From an uncultured Mediterranea sp. (GTDB taxonomy: Bacteria; Bacteroidota; Bacteroidia; Bacteroidales; Bacteroidaceae): a stretch of 64,000 nt of DNA. Under the pieces are notes generated by a model. The model was not told where the DNA came from, searched no databases, and was given only the letters and a program-made list of their open reading frames with translations. Both the position numbers and the translations under genes were made by a program. The stretch covers positions 157,363-221,362 of the forward strand of contig CALZEQ010000001.1 of assembly GCA_945641355.1 (NCBI GenBank), read 5' to 3'. Of the stretch, positions 1-9,785 are shown one piece after another (positions within the stretch are counted from its first letter, which is position 1; every line of letters starts with the position of its first letter).

Positions 1-87
1 TTGTTGGCCTGTCAGCTCTCGAACCGCTGTTCACTAATTGTATTGCAAACTCGGTGCCAATCGGAATGTGATGAATTATTTGACAAA

Positions 88-128
88 TTGTCAGCAAATA
101 GTAGACTATTTGTCTTATTTGCTGACAA
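88..128. repeat. 13-bp perfect inverted repeat (TTGTCAGCAAATA / TATTTGCTGACAA), 15-nt spacer
   Basis: Arms 88-100 and 116-128 read directly; lies just 3' of the minus-strand CDS ending at 150. Confidence 0.8.
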
Positions 129-149
129 AATGATTATATAATAAAGTAT

Positions 150-2141
150 TTATAGAGGAATGTATTCCACGAAAGCTTCCATGGCTTCATAGGATGCCAG
201 TCCCAAGCTATCGTACAATGAGGCTGTTGCTCTGTTTCGGTCTTCGCTTCGTTGCCAGAAGAGTCGTTCGTCATTACCCAGGAAGGGAGCACTTTCCATC
301 TGGCTTTGGTGCTTTAGGATAGAGTTCCGTTTGGCCCGAAGTTCTTCCGGACTGATAGGTACTGCCATTTCGATATTCTCTATTTCCCACTCGGCCCAAG
401 CACCGCGGTACATCCAGATGCGACAATCCTTCAGCCATTCTGCCTCCGCTTCCTTCTCCAGATCAATGGCTGCAAATACGGCATCCGTGCAGACGCGGTG
501 TGTACCGTGCGGATCGGCCAAGTCACCTGCCACAAAGATCTGATGAGGCTTCACCTCCTGCAACAGATGACGTACAATCTCGACGTCAACCTCGCTGATG
601 GGGTTCTTCTGGATTTTTCCTGTTTCATAGAAGGGCAGGTCCAGAAAGTGGCAATGATCCAGCGGAATGTTGTTGTAGGTGCAGGCGGTACGGGCCTCGC
701 CACGTCTGATCAGCCCTTTGATGGTCAGGATGTCGCGGGTGTCCATATCGCCATCCTTCTTGTTGCGTAGGTAATTGCGTATTTCGGTGTATTTCTCTTT
801 GATGATTTGGTCGGCATTGTCATTGAACAGTTGGTTGAATCCGTTGATGAAATGCAGGAAACGGATGACCTCTTCATCGCCTACGGCGATATTGCCACTG
901 GTTTCATAGGCTACGTGTACATCGTGCTTCTGCTCTACCAACCGGCGGATGGTACCGCCCATGGAGATGACATCGTCATCCGGATGGGGTGAGAATACCA
1001 CAATACGCTTCGGATAGGGTTTGGCTCGTTCCGGACGATAGGTGTCATCGGCATTCGGCTTGCCGCCCGGCCATCCTGTAATGGTATGCTGGAGGTCGTT
1101 GAATATCTTGATGTTCACGTTGTAGGCCGAGCCGTAAAGTGCCAGCAGTTCACTCAGACCGTTTTCGTTATAATCTTTGTTGGTCAGTTTCAGAATGGGC
1201 TTTTTGGTTAGTTGGCAGAGCCAGACGATGGCGCTTCGTATCAGTTTGTCGTTCCATTCGCAGGATGTAACTAGCCAGGGGCGTTGGATGCGGGTCAGAT
1301 TGGCAGCGGCCGACAGGTCGGTCACAATGCGGGCATTGTTGTGTGTCTGCAGGTACGAGGCCGGTATGGTGTCGGTAGTGGCTCCCTCTACACACTCTTT
1401 CACCATGTGTGCTTTCTCCTCACCCCAAGCTATGAGGTATATTTTCTTGGCATTCAGTATGGTAGAGACGCCCATGGTGATGGAGCTGATAGGGGTACTT
1501 TCGATGCAGCCGAAGGTCTTGGAGGCTTCGTTGCGTGAATCGTTGTCCAGCAAGATGAGGCGGGTCGTAGAATTGAGCCGTGAGCCGGGCTCGTTGAATC
1601 CGATATTTCCTACGCGACCTATGCCGATGATGGCTACGTCCAGACCGCCCAAGTTTGCGATGCGCTGCTCGTACAAGCGGCAGTATTCAAATATATTGTC
1701 TTTGGGGATGGTGCCGTCCGGACTGTAGACGTTCTGTTTGTCAATATCCACATGATTCAGCAGCATCTCGTTCAGTGCGTTCAGGTTGCTGTTGATGGCA
1801 TCCGGATTCAGCGGATAGTATTCATACAGATTGAATACGATGACGTTGCGGAAGCTGAGTCCCTCCTCCTTGTGCATCCGTACGAGGGCAGAATATACTT
1901 GGCGGGGTGAATTGCCGCCTGCCAGTGCCAGAACGCAGAACCGGCCTGCTTTCTGCTTGTCGCGTATCAGCTGGGCCACGTCGAGAGCTATCTGTTCCGC
2001 TCCCTCTTCTACTGATTCATAGATGTCTGTCGGTATCTTCTCCAATCGGGTGAGCACCGAGCGTTCAAAGGCGTTCTCAGGTTTGTAATACCTGGGAGAG
2101 ACTCTGTTAAGAGTGATTTGCGAACTAAGGTTGGTTTTCAT
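150..2141 (-). CDS. Glucosamine-6-phosphate deaminase (NagB)-like domain fused to PIG-L/LmbE-type deacetylase domain
   Basis: 663 aa; N-term NagB-like (LALAGGNSPRQVYSAL, GFNEPGS); C-term PHPDDDVISMGG and DPHGTH LmbE motifs. Confidence 0.88.
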   Translation of the reverse strand: MKTNLSSQITLNRVSPRYYKPENAFERSVLTRLEKIPTDIYESVEEGAEQIALDVAQLIRDKQKAGRFCVLALAGGNSPRQVYSALVRMHKEEGLSFRNVIVFNLYEYYPLNPDAINSNLNALNEMLLNHVDIDKQNVYSPDGTIPKDNIFEYCRLYEQRIANLGGLDVAIIGIGRVGNIGFNEPGSRLNSTTRLILLDNDSRNEASKTFGCIESTPISSITMGVSTILNAKKIYLIAWGEEKAHMVKECVEGATTDTIPASYLQTHNNARIVTDLSAAANLTRIQRPWLVTSCEWNDKLIRSAIVWLCQLTKKPILKLTNKDYNENGLSELLALYGSAYNVNIKIFNDLQHTITGWPGGKPNADDTYRPERAKPYPKRIVVFSPHPDDDVISMGGTIRRLVEQKHDVHVAYETSGNIAVGDEEVIRFLHFINGFNQLFNDNADQIIKEKYTEIRNYLRNKKDGDMDTRDILTIKGLIRRGEARTACTYNNIPLDHCHFLDLPFYETGKIQKNPISEVDVEIVRHLLQEVKPHQIFVAGDLADPHGTHRVCTDAVFAAIDLEKEAEAEWLKDCRIWMYRGAWAEWEIENIEMAVPISPEELRAKRNSILKHQSQMESAPFLGNDERLFWQRSEDRNRATASLYDSLGLASYEAMEAFVEYIPL

Positions 2142-2338
2142 AACGCGAGCGTTGTTTTTTTATTGTTGTGATTAGGCGTTTGGGTCTTGTGAGAGACCTT
2201 ATTTGTTCATCAAGGCAAAAGTAGTGCTTTTTCAGCAAGATTATTCCCATGTGTATTCTTATTTTATTAAATACTCTAAAAATGAACATTTGTATAGTGT
2301 AATATGTTACCTTTGTTGTGTGACTGAAAGATGATTGA

Positions 2339-3064
2339 TTGAATCTTTTAAATAGGTATGTTATGAAAAATCTGAGATGGGAAGCCCTGATTCTGGCCAT
2401 TGGTATGGTGGTAGTGGGCAATTGTCTGAAAAACGCATTGGAGAATTTTACCGACAAGGAGCGGGTGGTCAGTGTGAAGGGTCTGGCAGAGATGGAGGTC
2501 CCTGCCGACAAGGTGGTATGGCCCTTGGTATATAAGGATATTGGTGATGACCCTGCCTTGCTCTATGAGAACATGGCAAAGAAGAATACGGCCATTGTCG
2601 CCTTCTTGAAGAACAACGGAATAGAGGAGACGGAAATCAGCATTGCCCCTCCCGAGGTGATAGATATGCAGGCCGAACGTTACGGCAACACCAACATAAA
2701 ATACCGCTACAATGCCACTTCGGTCATCACGGTGACATCGAGAAATGTAGATAAGGTACGCCAGTTGATGACCGAGCAGGCTGAACTGCTGAAGCAGGGC
2801 ATCGCCATCACCGGAGGAGACTATCGCTACAATGTTTCTTACGAATTTACCGGTCTGAACAGCATCAAGCCTCAGATGATAGAGGAGGCTACGAAGAATG
2901 CACGGGCAGCGGCCGAGAAGTTTGCCAAGGACTCGGACAGCAAGCTGGGCAAGATACGTAACGCTTCGCAAGGCCAGTTCTCCATTTCCGACAGAGATGC
3001 GAATACGCCCTATATCAAGAGCGTGCGTGTGGTGACCACCATCAACTACTACCTGCGTCGGTAA
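2339..3064 (+). CDS. SIMPL domain-containing protein (DUF541)
   Basis: 241 aa with N-terminal hydrophobic segment, VSVKGLAEMEVPADKVVW, YNATSVITVTSRNVDKVRQL; start could be 2363. Confidence 0.8.
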   Translation: MNLLNRYVMKNLRWEALILAIGMVVVGNCLKNALENFTDKERVVSVKGLAEMEVPADKVVWPLVYKDIGDDPALLYENMAKKNTAIVAFLKNNGIEETEISIAPPEVIDMQAERYGNTNIKYRYNATSVITVTSRNVDKVRQLMTEQAELLKQGIAITGGDYRYNVSYEFTGLNSIKPQMIEEATKNARAAAEKFAKDSDSKLGKIRNASQGQFSISDRDANTPYIKSVRVVTTINYYLRR

Positions 3065-3090
3065 GCAGGGAGGTGTAGGCCGGATAAAGT

Positions 3091-3121
3091 ATAGAGGGCA
3101 GCCCAACCGGCTGCCCTCTAT
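3091..3121. terminator. Hairpin terminator between convergent genes
   Basis: 13-bp perfect stem ATAGAGGGCAGCC-CAACC-GGCTGCCCTCTAT. Confidence 0.8.
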
Positions 3122-3154
3122 TATCTGAACGATGCCGACATCCTGTGCGGCGCG

Positions 3155-3700
3155 TCAGATGGCAAAGTTTTCGGGAATCCGTCCTCGGAACCCTTTGAAA
3201 TAGTCTTTTATGATGCGCATGTCCTCTTCCAGATTGCCCGTCGGCATCAGGGCCTTGGTTGCAGCGATGGTTTTCGACGGATAGTCGATGCCTATCAGCA
3301 TGATGGGCACCTTCGCTTTCAGTGCAATGTAATAGAACCCCTTTTTCCAGTTCGGATTGGCCTTGCGCGTCCCTTCGGGTGTGATGGCCAGATGGAACTG
3401 CCGGCTGTGGGCAAAGCGTTCGGCCATCTGCTCGACCAGTGATGTCTTCTTCCCGCGGTCCACGGGGATGCCTCCCATAGAACGGAATATAGGCCCCAAT
3501 GGCCAGAAGAACCACTCCTTTTTCATCATGAAACTGGTCTTTCTTCCTAACGAGCCATAGAACAGCTTGCCGATGAAGAGGTCGCAGTTGGAGGTATGAG
3601 GGGCGGCACAGATGACGCATTTGTCAAATTCGGGCACCGTTATCAGATAGTTCCAACCCAATATGCGGTGGTAGATAAAGCGGCAGAGGGCTTGCTTCAT
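3155..3700 (-). CDS. 1-acyl-sn-glycerol-3-phosphate acyltransferase family (PlsC-like)
   Basis: 181 aa; APHTSNCDLFIGK (HxxxxD-like), GGIPVDRGKK, ITPEGTRK. Confidence 0.85.
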   Translation of the reverse strand: MKQALCRFIYHRILGWNYLITVPEFDKCVICAAPHTSNCDLFIGKLFYGSLGRKTSFMMKKEWFFWPLGPIFRSMGGIPVDRGKKTSLVEQMAERFAHSRQFHLAITPEGTRKANPNWKKGFYYIALKAKVPIMLIGIDYPSKTIAATKALMPTGNLEEDMRIIKDYFKGFRGRIPENFAI

Positions 3701-3972
3701 TCGGCAGTCAGTTGGTTCATGTGCTCAACAATCTGGCTGGCGGCAGCCTGCAGGTCGGTGCGCAGCTTGCTGTAGAATCCCTTTACATTACCCGGCTCTG
3801 TATGGCTGATGCGGCTCAGAAATTCGTTCTGCATATCCAAAATCTCGGCCAATACCTTGTCGGCTTCTGCCTGGTTCACCTTGGGGTTGATGATGCTGGC
3901 TGAGAGGCATTCGGTAAACAGTTCGCTTGCTATGTAGTTCACGCTTTTCTTCAATGTTCTTCTTTTTGCCAT
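3697..3972 (-). CDS. Conserved hypothetical protein, overlaps the acyltransferase start
   Basis: 91 aa ORF with 4-nt overlap to the downstream gene; MAKRRTLKKSVNYIASELFTECL. Confidence 0.75.
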   Translation of the reverse strand: MAKRRTLKKSVNYIASELFTECLSASIINPKVNQAEADKVLAEILDMQNEFLSRISHTEPGNVKGFYSKLRTDLQAAASQIVEHMNQLTAE

Positions 3973-4085
3973 AATCGTTTGTCTTTAAAGAGTTGATAAT
4001 CGGTTGTCTCTCTCCTTTTTGGGGGGAGTCGGTTGTTTCAAAGTACAAATATACGCATTATATTTGATTTTCGTCGATATTTTGT

Positions 4086-5753
4086 TCAACTTTTGCAAGA
4101 AAGAGGTCTCACTCCCTTGGTCGCGGCCTTGAATACGGGGCGTGGCTGCTGCACTTCCGATTCGTAGCCATACCAGTACCCTTGACCTTCCTCCTTGCCG
4201 ACCGGAAGGAAGCAGATGCGCAGTGTCGGCTTGTACTCGCCATAGATTGTTTCCCATTCGGCCGGCAACTGTTGGCGTTTGGTGCGGACTCGTTCTGCAG
4301 GAGCTTTCTTCAGCGACAGGCCGGCCTCTATCCACGCCATGCTCACGTCGTTCAGACGCTCCGGATAGTGTCGTTTGCAGAAGTCGTAGAGCAGGCACCC
4401 GCGTCGCTCCAGGCTTAGTGGCTGGTCGATGAGGTTTCCCTCCACCATCTCTTTGAGCAACCGATGCAGAAAATCTGCATCCTGTAGGATGAGGCTGCGC
4501 GTCACCTCCTGCCAGGCCTCGGTGTTGTAGAAGGCATCCAGCAGGCGGGACAGTTGCCGGGCTGTCTGCAGTTCGCCGTTCCCTATCTGTTCGGTTTGCA
4601 ACACTTCGTATGGGGGTAGGGGAGCATAGACGATGCCCAGCTCTGCCGCCCGTCGGCGCATCTCCGTGCCCGGCAGCAGCTTGAGCGACTCCAGCTGAAT
4701 TTCGCCGGCTTTGTATGCGGCCAGCGTACGCACATCTTCAAACAGTTGTTCCAGCCGATAGAGGGGTAACCCGGCTATCAGGTCGGCATGAGTCACCACA
4801 TTGGGCAGGGTGCAGAGGAACCTCAGTCCCTCCAGCGCATCGGTCAGCCGGCCTTGTCGGCGGCATTGCTGCAGCACCTCTTCGTGCAGGCTCTGTATGC
4901 CCGCCTCCAGATGTAGAAGGCCGTCCGGCATGTGCCGCAGTTCCTCCTTCAGTTCTTCCGACAGCAAGGCCGGATGGATTTCCAGATGGAAGCGGATGTC
5001 GGGATGATATTCACGGAATAGGTTCAGCAACTCCTTGGCCCTTCGGTTGTTGTAGTTGAAGGTGCGGTCAAGCACGCGCACGTTGCGTATGCCGTGTGCC
5101 CGGATGGTGTCTAACCGTTGCCGGATGGCCGGTAGGGAGAGTGTGCGTACCGGTTTCTCGCCTCCGCTTACGCAGAAGGCGCATGTGTTGAAGCAGCCGC
5201 GCGTGGTCTCTAACTGCACGAACGGTTTCCCCCAAGGGAAGAAACGGCTTGCTTCGGGAGGCATCAGCCGGTCAAAGGCGTGGACGCGGGCCGTCCCGTT
5301 GTCGCAATACCTGCCTTCGTCGTCCAGATAGCAGAGCCCCGTTATCGCGCTCCATCGGTCTCGCTCCCGATGGCAGGCCAGCCAGCGGGGAAACTCCTCT
5401 TCTCCCTCTCCGCGGAACACGGCATCTACATACGGATGGCATCGGAGGAAAGCCTCGTTATCGCCCAGAAACTCCGGTCCACCCAGTATGACGTTCGTCT
5501 GCGGCAGCAAGGCACGTAGGCGGGCAACGATGTGCATCAGCTGTTCGTGGTTGAAGAGCCAGGCCGTAGCCGCCACTATATCGGGCCGATGCCGTACAAT
5601 CTCCTCTACCACGCTTCCTGCTTGTTCGTTGATGGTGGCCGACACCACTTCCCATTCCACCCCTGCCATGTCGCCCGTCTGGGCGTGCAGGGCCGGCAGT
5701 GCCAGCGAAGAGTGGGCATACGAACTGTTCAGGTCTATCCAAAGTAATTTCAT
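4086..5753 (-). CDS. B12-binding domain-containing radical SAM protein (DUF4080-type)
   Basis: 555 aa; CFNTCAFC radical SAM cluster motif, N-terminal cobalamin-binding-like region. Confidence 0.88.
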   Translation of the reverse strand: MKLLWIDLNSSYAHSSLALPALHAQTGDMAGVEWEVVSATINEQAGSVVEEIVRHRPDIVAATAWLFNHEQLMHIVARLRALLPQTNVILGGPEFLGDNEAFLRCHPYVDAVFRGEGEEEFPRWLACHRERDRWSAITGLCYLDDEGRYCDNGTARVHAFDRLMPPEASRFFPWGKPFVQLETTRGCFNTCAFCVSGGEKPVRTLSLPAIRQRLDTIRAHGIRNVRVLDRTFNYNNRRAKELLNLFREYHPDIRFHLEIHPALLSEELKEELRHMPDGLLHLEAGIQSLHEEVLQQCRRQGRLTDALEGLRFLCTLPNVVTHADLIAGLPLYRLEQLFEDVRTLAAYKAGEIQLESLKLLPGTEMRRRAAELGIVYAPLPPYEVLQTEQIGNGELQTARQLSRLLDAFYNTEAWQEVTRSLILQDADFLHRLLKEMVEGNLIDQPLSLERRGCLLYDFCKRHYPERLNDVSMAWIEAGLSLKKAPAERVRTKRQQLPAEWETIYGEYKPTLRICFLPVGKEEGQGYWYGYESEVQQPRPVFKAATKGVRPLSCKS

Positions 5754-5865
5754 GTCATCATCTGTAATCGTGGCGCAAACTTACATAAAAAACGCAGATT
5801 ATTGTGTAAGTTTGCACGCAAAACGGGCCTTCAGGCTATAAGTTACCGACAAACCATAAAAGAGA

Positions 5866-6378
5866 ATGGGTATGAAAGAGCAGATAGAAATTGCAGATGC
5901 GGCGTTGCGTCAGGCCGCCCAAGAGGGAATGGACGCATTCATACAAGTGTTTACCGATGCCTATCTGCAGCGGATAGGCGGACAGCTGACGGCAGAGACC
6001 ATGCCGCTGCTGACGGGCGAGCAGCACACCTTGCTGGCCTATCGCCTGTTGCGTGACGAACTGATGGAGGGTGGTTTCTGCCAGTTGATACAGAATGGCT
6101 ACGGGGGCTATATCTTCGACAATCCCTTTGCGCGAGTGATGCGTATGTGGGAGGTAGGCGACCTCCACAAGCTGATTTATGCCGCCCGCAAGATTTATGA
6201 TGCCCATCGGGCCGACCTGGAGCGCGAGCGTACCGACGATGAGTTCATGGCCATGTACGAGCAATACGAGGCGTTCGACGAACTGGAGGATGAGTTCCTG
6301 GAGAAGGAGGAGGAGTATACCGCCCGTGTGGCTGCGTATGTGGACGAGCATCTGGAGCTTTTTGCCGCCATCGTCTGA
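5866..6378 (+). CDS. Hypothetical protein
   Basis: 170 aa acidic ORF; no confident family. Confidence 0.65.
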   Translation: MGMKEQIEIADAALRQAAQEGMDAFIQVFTDAYLQRIGGQLTAETMPLLTGEQHTLLAYRLLRDELMEGGFCQLIQNGYGGYIFDNPFARVMRMWEVGDLHKLIYAARKIYDAHRADLERERTDDEFMAMYEQYEAFDELEDEFLEKEEEYTARVAAYVDEHLELFAAIV

Positions 6379-6385
6379 TGTGTTG

Positions 6386-6473
6386 CTCATTTCTTTTAAA
6401 GAAGATGCTCATATCTTTTAAAGATAAGGCCGATTTCTTTTAAAGATAAAGCACACTTCTTTTAAAGATAAAT
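6386..6473. repeat. Four tandem 22-bp units, each with a TCTTTTAAAGA-type palindrome
   Basis: Units 6386-6407, 6408-6429, 6430-6451, 6452-6473 read directly. Confidence 0.95.
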
Positions 6474-6516
6474 GCTTGTGGGTGTATACCAACTCCGCCT
6501 CCCTACAAAATGCCGG

Positions 6517-8085
6517 TCATTCCTCTATCTTCCAATCGCTGATGGTGTGTCGCTCGGAGTCGAAGTTGATGCCCACCTTGATGACGGGCAGCCCTGCAAG
6601 GGCAAAGCGCGAGGCATACTCCTTCAGGTCCATCTGCCGCATGGCGGCTTCGGCACTCTGGTTGAGTCTCAGCTCGAATAGATAGAGGGCTTTGGCCGTG
6701 CGCATTACCATCTCCACACGGCCTGTCGGCGTGTGCACCTCCACATCCACATACCGCCCCAGCAGGGAGAAGATGATGTAGAGCATCTGTTGGTAATGCC
6801 CCTCGCTGTCGGCTTGATTGCAGTAGGGCACGGTGAGCAGATAGGCTTGCAGGAGGCGGAGCATCCCGTCAAGGTCGTCATGATAGAGTGCGCTATACAT
6901 CTTTCCTACCGTTGTGAGCCCGCGACCTCCCAACCGTCCCACATAGTTGGGGAGGAGGCTGTCCATCAGTCCGACACGTATCTCGGCATTGGGTATGTCA
7001 AGCAGATAGACTTTGCTGGTGCGGTCGTACGCCTTGATAGTCAGATAGCCGCTTTGGTAGAGCAACGGGATGATGGAGACCATGCCTTCCGTGGGGGCAT
7101 CAAACTCGGAAGCCAAGGCCTCTATGGTAGCCAAATCAGAGGGCATAACATCGAATTTCCGCATCATCTCCAGCAGATAGGTGGGAGTGCCCGAGGCAAA
7201 CCAGTAACTGTTGAGCTCCCGGTCCTGCATGGCATTGAACAGGCTGAAAGGGTTGAACACATCGGGCGAAGGCCAAGTGAAGTGATAGCCGTCGTATTGT
7301 CGGCGCAATGCCTCGATGGCTTCGTCACGGCTCATCTTCTGATAGGCGGCCAGGTTGTCTATATAGTCGGACATCTGGCTGAGCATCTCCTCCTTGCTGA
7401 TGCCGCAGAGGGTGGCATATTCGGGCAGCATGGAGATGTTCTTCAGGTTGTTCAGCTCGCTGAAGATGCTGAGCTGCGAGAACTTGGTGATGCCGGTCAG
7501 GAAGACAAACTTCAGGTAGGGGTCGCATGCCTTGAGCGGAGAGTAGAAGTTGCGCATCACGTTGCGCAGGATAGGCAGTTGCGTCTCTTCGTGCACCACG
7601 TCGAGTAGCGGGGCATCGTATTCGTCGATTAAGATGACTACCGGCCGTCCGGTCTGCTCGTAAGCCGCAGAGATGAGATCGGTTAATCTGACGTTGTTAT
7701 CAGCAGCCGGTTGATTGATGCCATATTTCGGCTCGTACACGGCCAGTCGCGAACCGAGGTAGCGTTCCAGCTGCTCCTTCTCCATGTGCTTGCCTAACGA
7801 CATGTCAAATCGCAGTACGGGATAGGCTGTCCACTCCTGCTCCAGCCGTTCGATGGCCAGTCCCTTGAACAATTCCTTACGCCCTTCAAAGTAAGCCTGC
7901 AGGGTGGAGATAAGCAGGGACTTGCCGAATCGGCGCGGACGGCTCAGAAAAATATAGTTGCTGGCATGAATCATCTGCCAGATATATGCTGTCTTGTCCA
8001 CATAGAGGTAGCCATCCTCTATGACTTTCTCAAATGTCTGTATGCCCACGGGCAGTCGTTTCAGTCGTTTTGCTTCCATCGTCAC
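6517..8085 (-). CDS. AAA-ATPase-like / PD-(D/E)XK nuclease superfamily protein (DUF1703-type)
   Basis: 522 aa; GIQTFEKVIEDGYLYVDKTAYIWQM, SRPRRFGKSLLISTL P-loop, C-term nuclease-like GRVEMVM...LFELRLN. Confidence 0.9.
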   Translation of the reverse strand: MTMEAKRLKRLPVGIQTFEKVIEDGYLYVDKTAYIWQMIHASNYIFLSRPRRFGKSLLISTLQAYFEGRKELFKGLAIERLEQEWTAYPVLRFDMSLGKHMEKEQLERYLGSRLAVYEPKYGINQPAADNNVRLTDLISAAYEQTGRPVVILIDEYDAPLLDVVHEETQLPILRNVMRNFYSPLKACDPYLKFVFLTGITKFSQLSIFSELNNLKNISMLPEYATLCGISKEEMLSQMSDYIDNLAAYQKMSRDEAIEALRRQYDGYHFTWPSPDVFNPFSLFNAMQDRELNSYWFASGTPTYLLEMMRKFDVMPSDLATIEALASEFDAPTEGMVSIIPLLYQSGYLTIKAYDRTSKVYLLDIPNAEIRVGLMDSLLPNYVGRLGGRGLTTVGKMYSALYHDDLDGMLRLLQAYLLTVPYCNQADSEGHYQQMLYIIFSLLGRYVDVEVHTPTGRVEMVMRTAKALYLFELRLNQSAEAAMRQMDLKEYASRFALAGLPVIKVGINFDSERHTISDWKIEE

Positions 8086-8343
8086 CTGTCGTTGTTGATT
8101 CTACGAGCAAAAGTACTACAATCGGTTGGAACTTGCAATGGTAGCCTGTTTTTAATGTAGCTGGCACTGTGGCGGTCGCATGAATCCCGCATTATTCTTT
8201 CGTAATAAATGTTAAATATCGGAAGGGCGATGCAGTATTTGTACCCATCCTGCATTTATTCTTAAAAACAATAAAAAAACGGGGAATGGCTATCGTACCT
8301 CGTATCTTTTGTATATTTTTGCAACTCAAATAATAATAAGACA

Positions 8344-9168
8344 ATGAAACAACTTAAACTATTAATGCTTTCTGCCCTCATGCTGTTGATGGGCGTATCT
8401 TTTACATCTTGTTTGGATTCGGACAATGACTATGTACAGACCATCTCTGCGTATGGCAAACTTTATTCAAGCTACGGCAGTTACTACTTCAGACTGAACA
8501 ATGGCTACACCATTACGCCTTCATATGCATCGGTGGCTGCTATCGAAGCCAATGGTACCAAACTTTCTACGTTTGATGGGCAGCTGGTCTATTTCCTTTA
8601 TACGGCTGAAGGACTGGTACCGAACGAAACGACCAAAACGCTGGACGGCGTTACGCTGCAGGGCCTGATTACGTTGGACAACACCGTTCAGGTGGTCGGC
8701 GGTAAGGAAGAGGATGCCCTTCCGCAGGACTCCATCGCCACGTCGCCCATCATTACGATGGAGTACAATCAGTCGAAGCCCGAGTTCTGGGATGCAACCA
8801 CGCTGTTGCTGCCGGTGCAGTTCTCTGTAAAGAAGGCCGAGAACTACGTGACGCTGGTTTACTATACCGATGAGGACGCTGACAACGGTGACATCCTGCG
8901 CCTGCATTTGCGTCTGAATGCCAAAGGCAAATCGATGTCTACCAACTATACTTCTTATGAGTATGCTTCCGAAGGTGGCTATCTGGGCGTATTCTTGAGA
9001 GCTTATAATCTGGATGACGTGTTCAGAATATATATGTCAAAGAAGGGTATAGGGGCTTATCCTACGAAAGTTCAGATTGTGACACAAGAGAACTCGTACA
9101 GTACGGAGATGACCGAAGCACAGGAAAAGGTCTATACCGTGGAGTATAAGCCTGAAACATCCAATTAA
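8344..9168 (+). CDS. NigD-like lipoprotein
   Basis: 274 aa, lipoprotein signal ending TSCLDSDND, NigD-like composition. Confidence 0.78.
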   Translation: MKQLKLLMLSALMLLMGVSFTSCLDSDNDYVQTISAYGKLYSSYGSYYFRLNNGYTITPSYASVAAIEANGTKLSTFDGQLVYFLYTAEGLVPNETTKTLDGVTLQGLITLDNTVQVVGGKEEDALPQDSIATSPIITMEYNQSKPEFWDATTLLLPVQFSVKKAENYVTLVYYTDEDADNGDILRLHLRLNAKGKSMSTNYTSYEYASEGGYLGVFLRAYNLDDVFRIYMSKKGIGAYPTKVQIVTQENSYSTEMTEAQEKVYTVEYKPETSN

Positions 9169-9182
9169 ATTGTAATTGATAC

Positions 9183-9755
9183 TTGAACTATAAAGAATTA
9201 TTTCATCTCGCGATGTCATTGATTTCCTCCCCGGCCCGTGCTTGGGAGGAAATTCGTTTAGAGGATAGGCGGAAGGTGTACACCTCCTTCGTCTATCCTA
9301 TGATTGGTTTATGCGCCTTGTCGGTCTTCATCGGCTCGTTGTTCACGATGGGGTGGGACGGCCCGCAGAGCTTCCAGTATGCCATGCGCCAGTGTTGTGC
9401 CGTGGCGGTATCGCTGTTCGGAGGCTATTTTCTGGCTGCCTATCTCATCAATGCCCTGTGCGTCCATCTGCTGGGGCTTGATGACAATCCCGCCTTGGCC
9501 CGTCAGTTTGCCGGCTACGCACTGGTGGTGCTCTTCCTGCTGCGCATCATCTTGGGCATCCTGCCCGACTTTGCCATCATTGCCCTGCTGCTGCAGTTCT
9601 ACATCGTCTATGTGGTGTGGGAGGGCAGTGCCGCACTGATGCAGATAGCCGAAGAAAACCGCCTGCGCTTCACTGTCATCTCGTCGGTGCTGCTCATCGC
9701 CTGTCCCGTGCTGATAGAGTGGGCCTTCACGCGGCTGACCATCCTGCTCAACTGA
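9183..9755 (+). CDS. YIP1 family membrane protein
   Basis: 190 aa, multiple TM segments, SPARAWEEI N-terminal motif. Confidence 0.75.
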   Translation: MNYKELFHLAMSLISSPARAWEEIRLEDRRKVYTSFVYPMIGLCALSVFIGSLFTMGWDGPQSFQYAMRQCCAVAVSLFGGYFLAAYLINALCVHLLGLDDNPALARQFAGYALVVLFLLRIILGILPDFAIIALLLQFYIVYVVWEGSAALMQIAEENRLRFTVISSVLLIACPVLIEWAFTRLTILLN

Positions 9756-9785
9756 CCCCGTTACCGACACCCTCCTACCTAACGA

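Noticed and set aside
2348-3106. 252-aa minus-strand ORF opposite the SIMPL gene
   Set aside because: Antisense overlap; the plus-strand frame has a clear SIMPL-type protein with N-terminal hydrophobic segment
6733-7608. 291-aa plus-strand ORF opposite the AAA/PD-(D/E)XK gene
   Set aside because: Shadow ORF; the minus-strand frame carries the recognisable P-loop and family motifs
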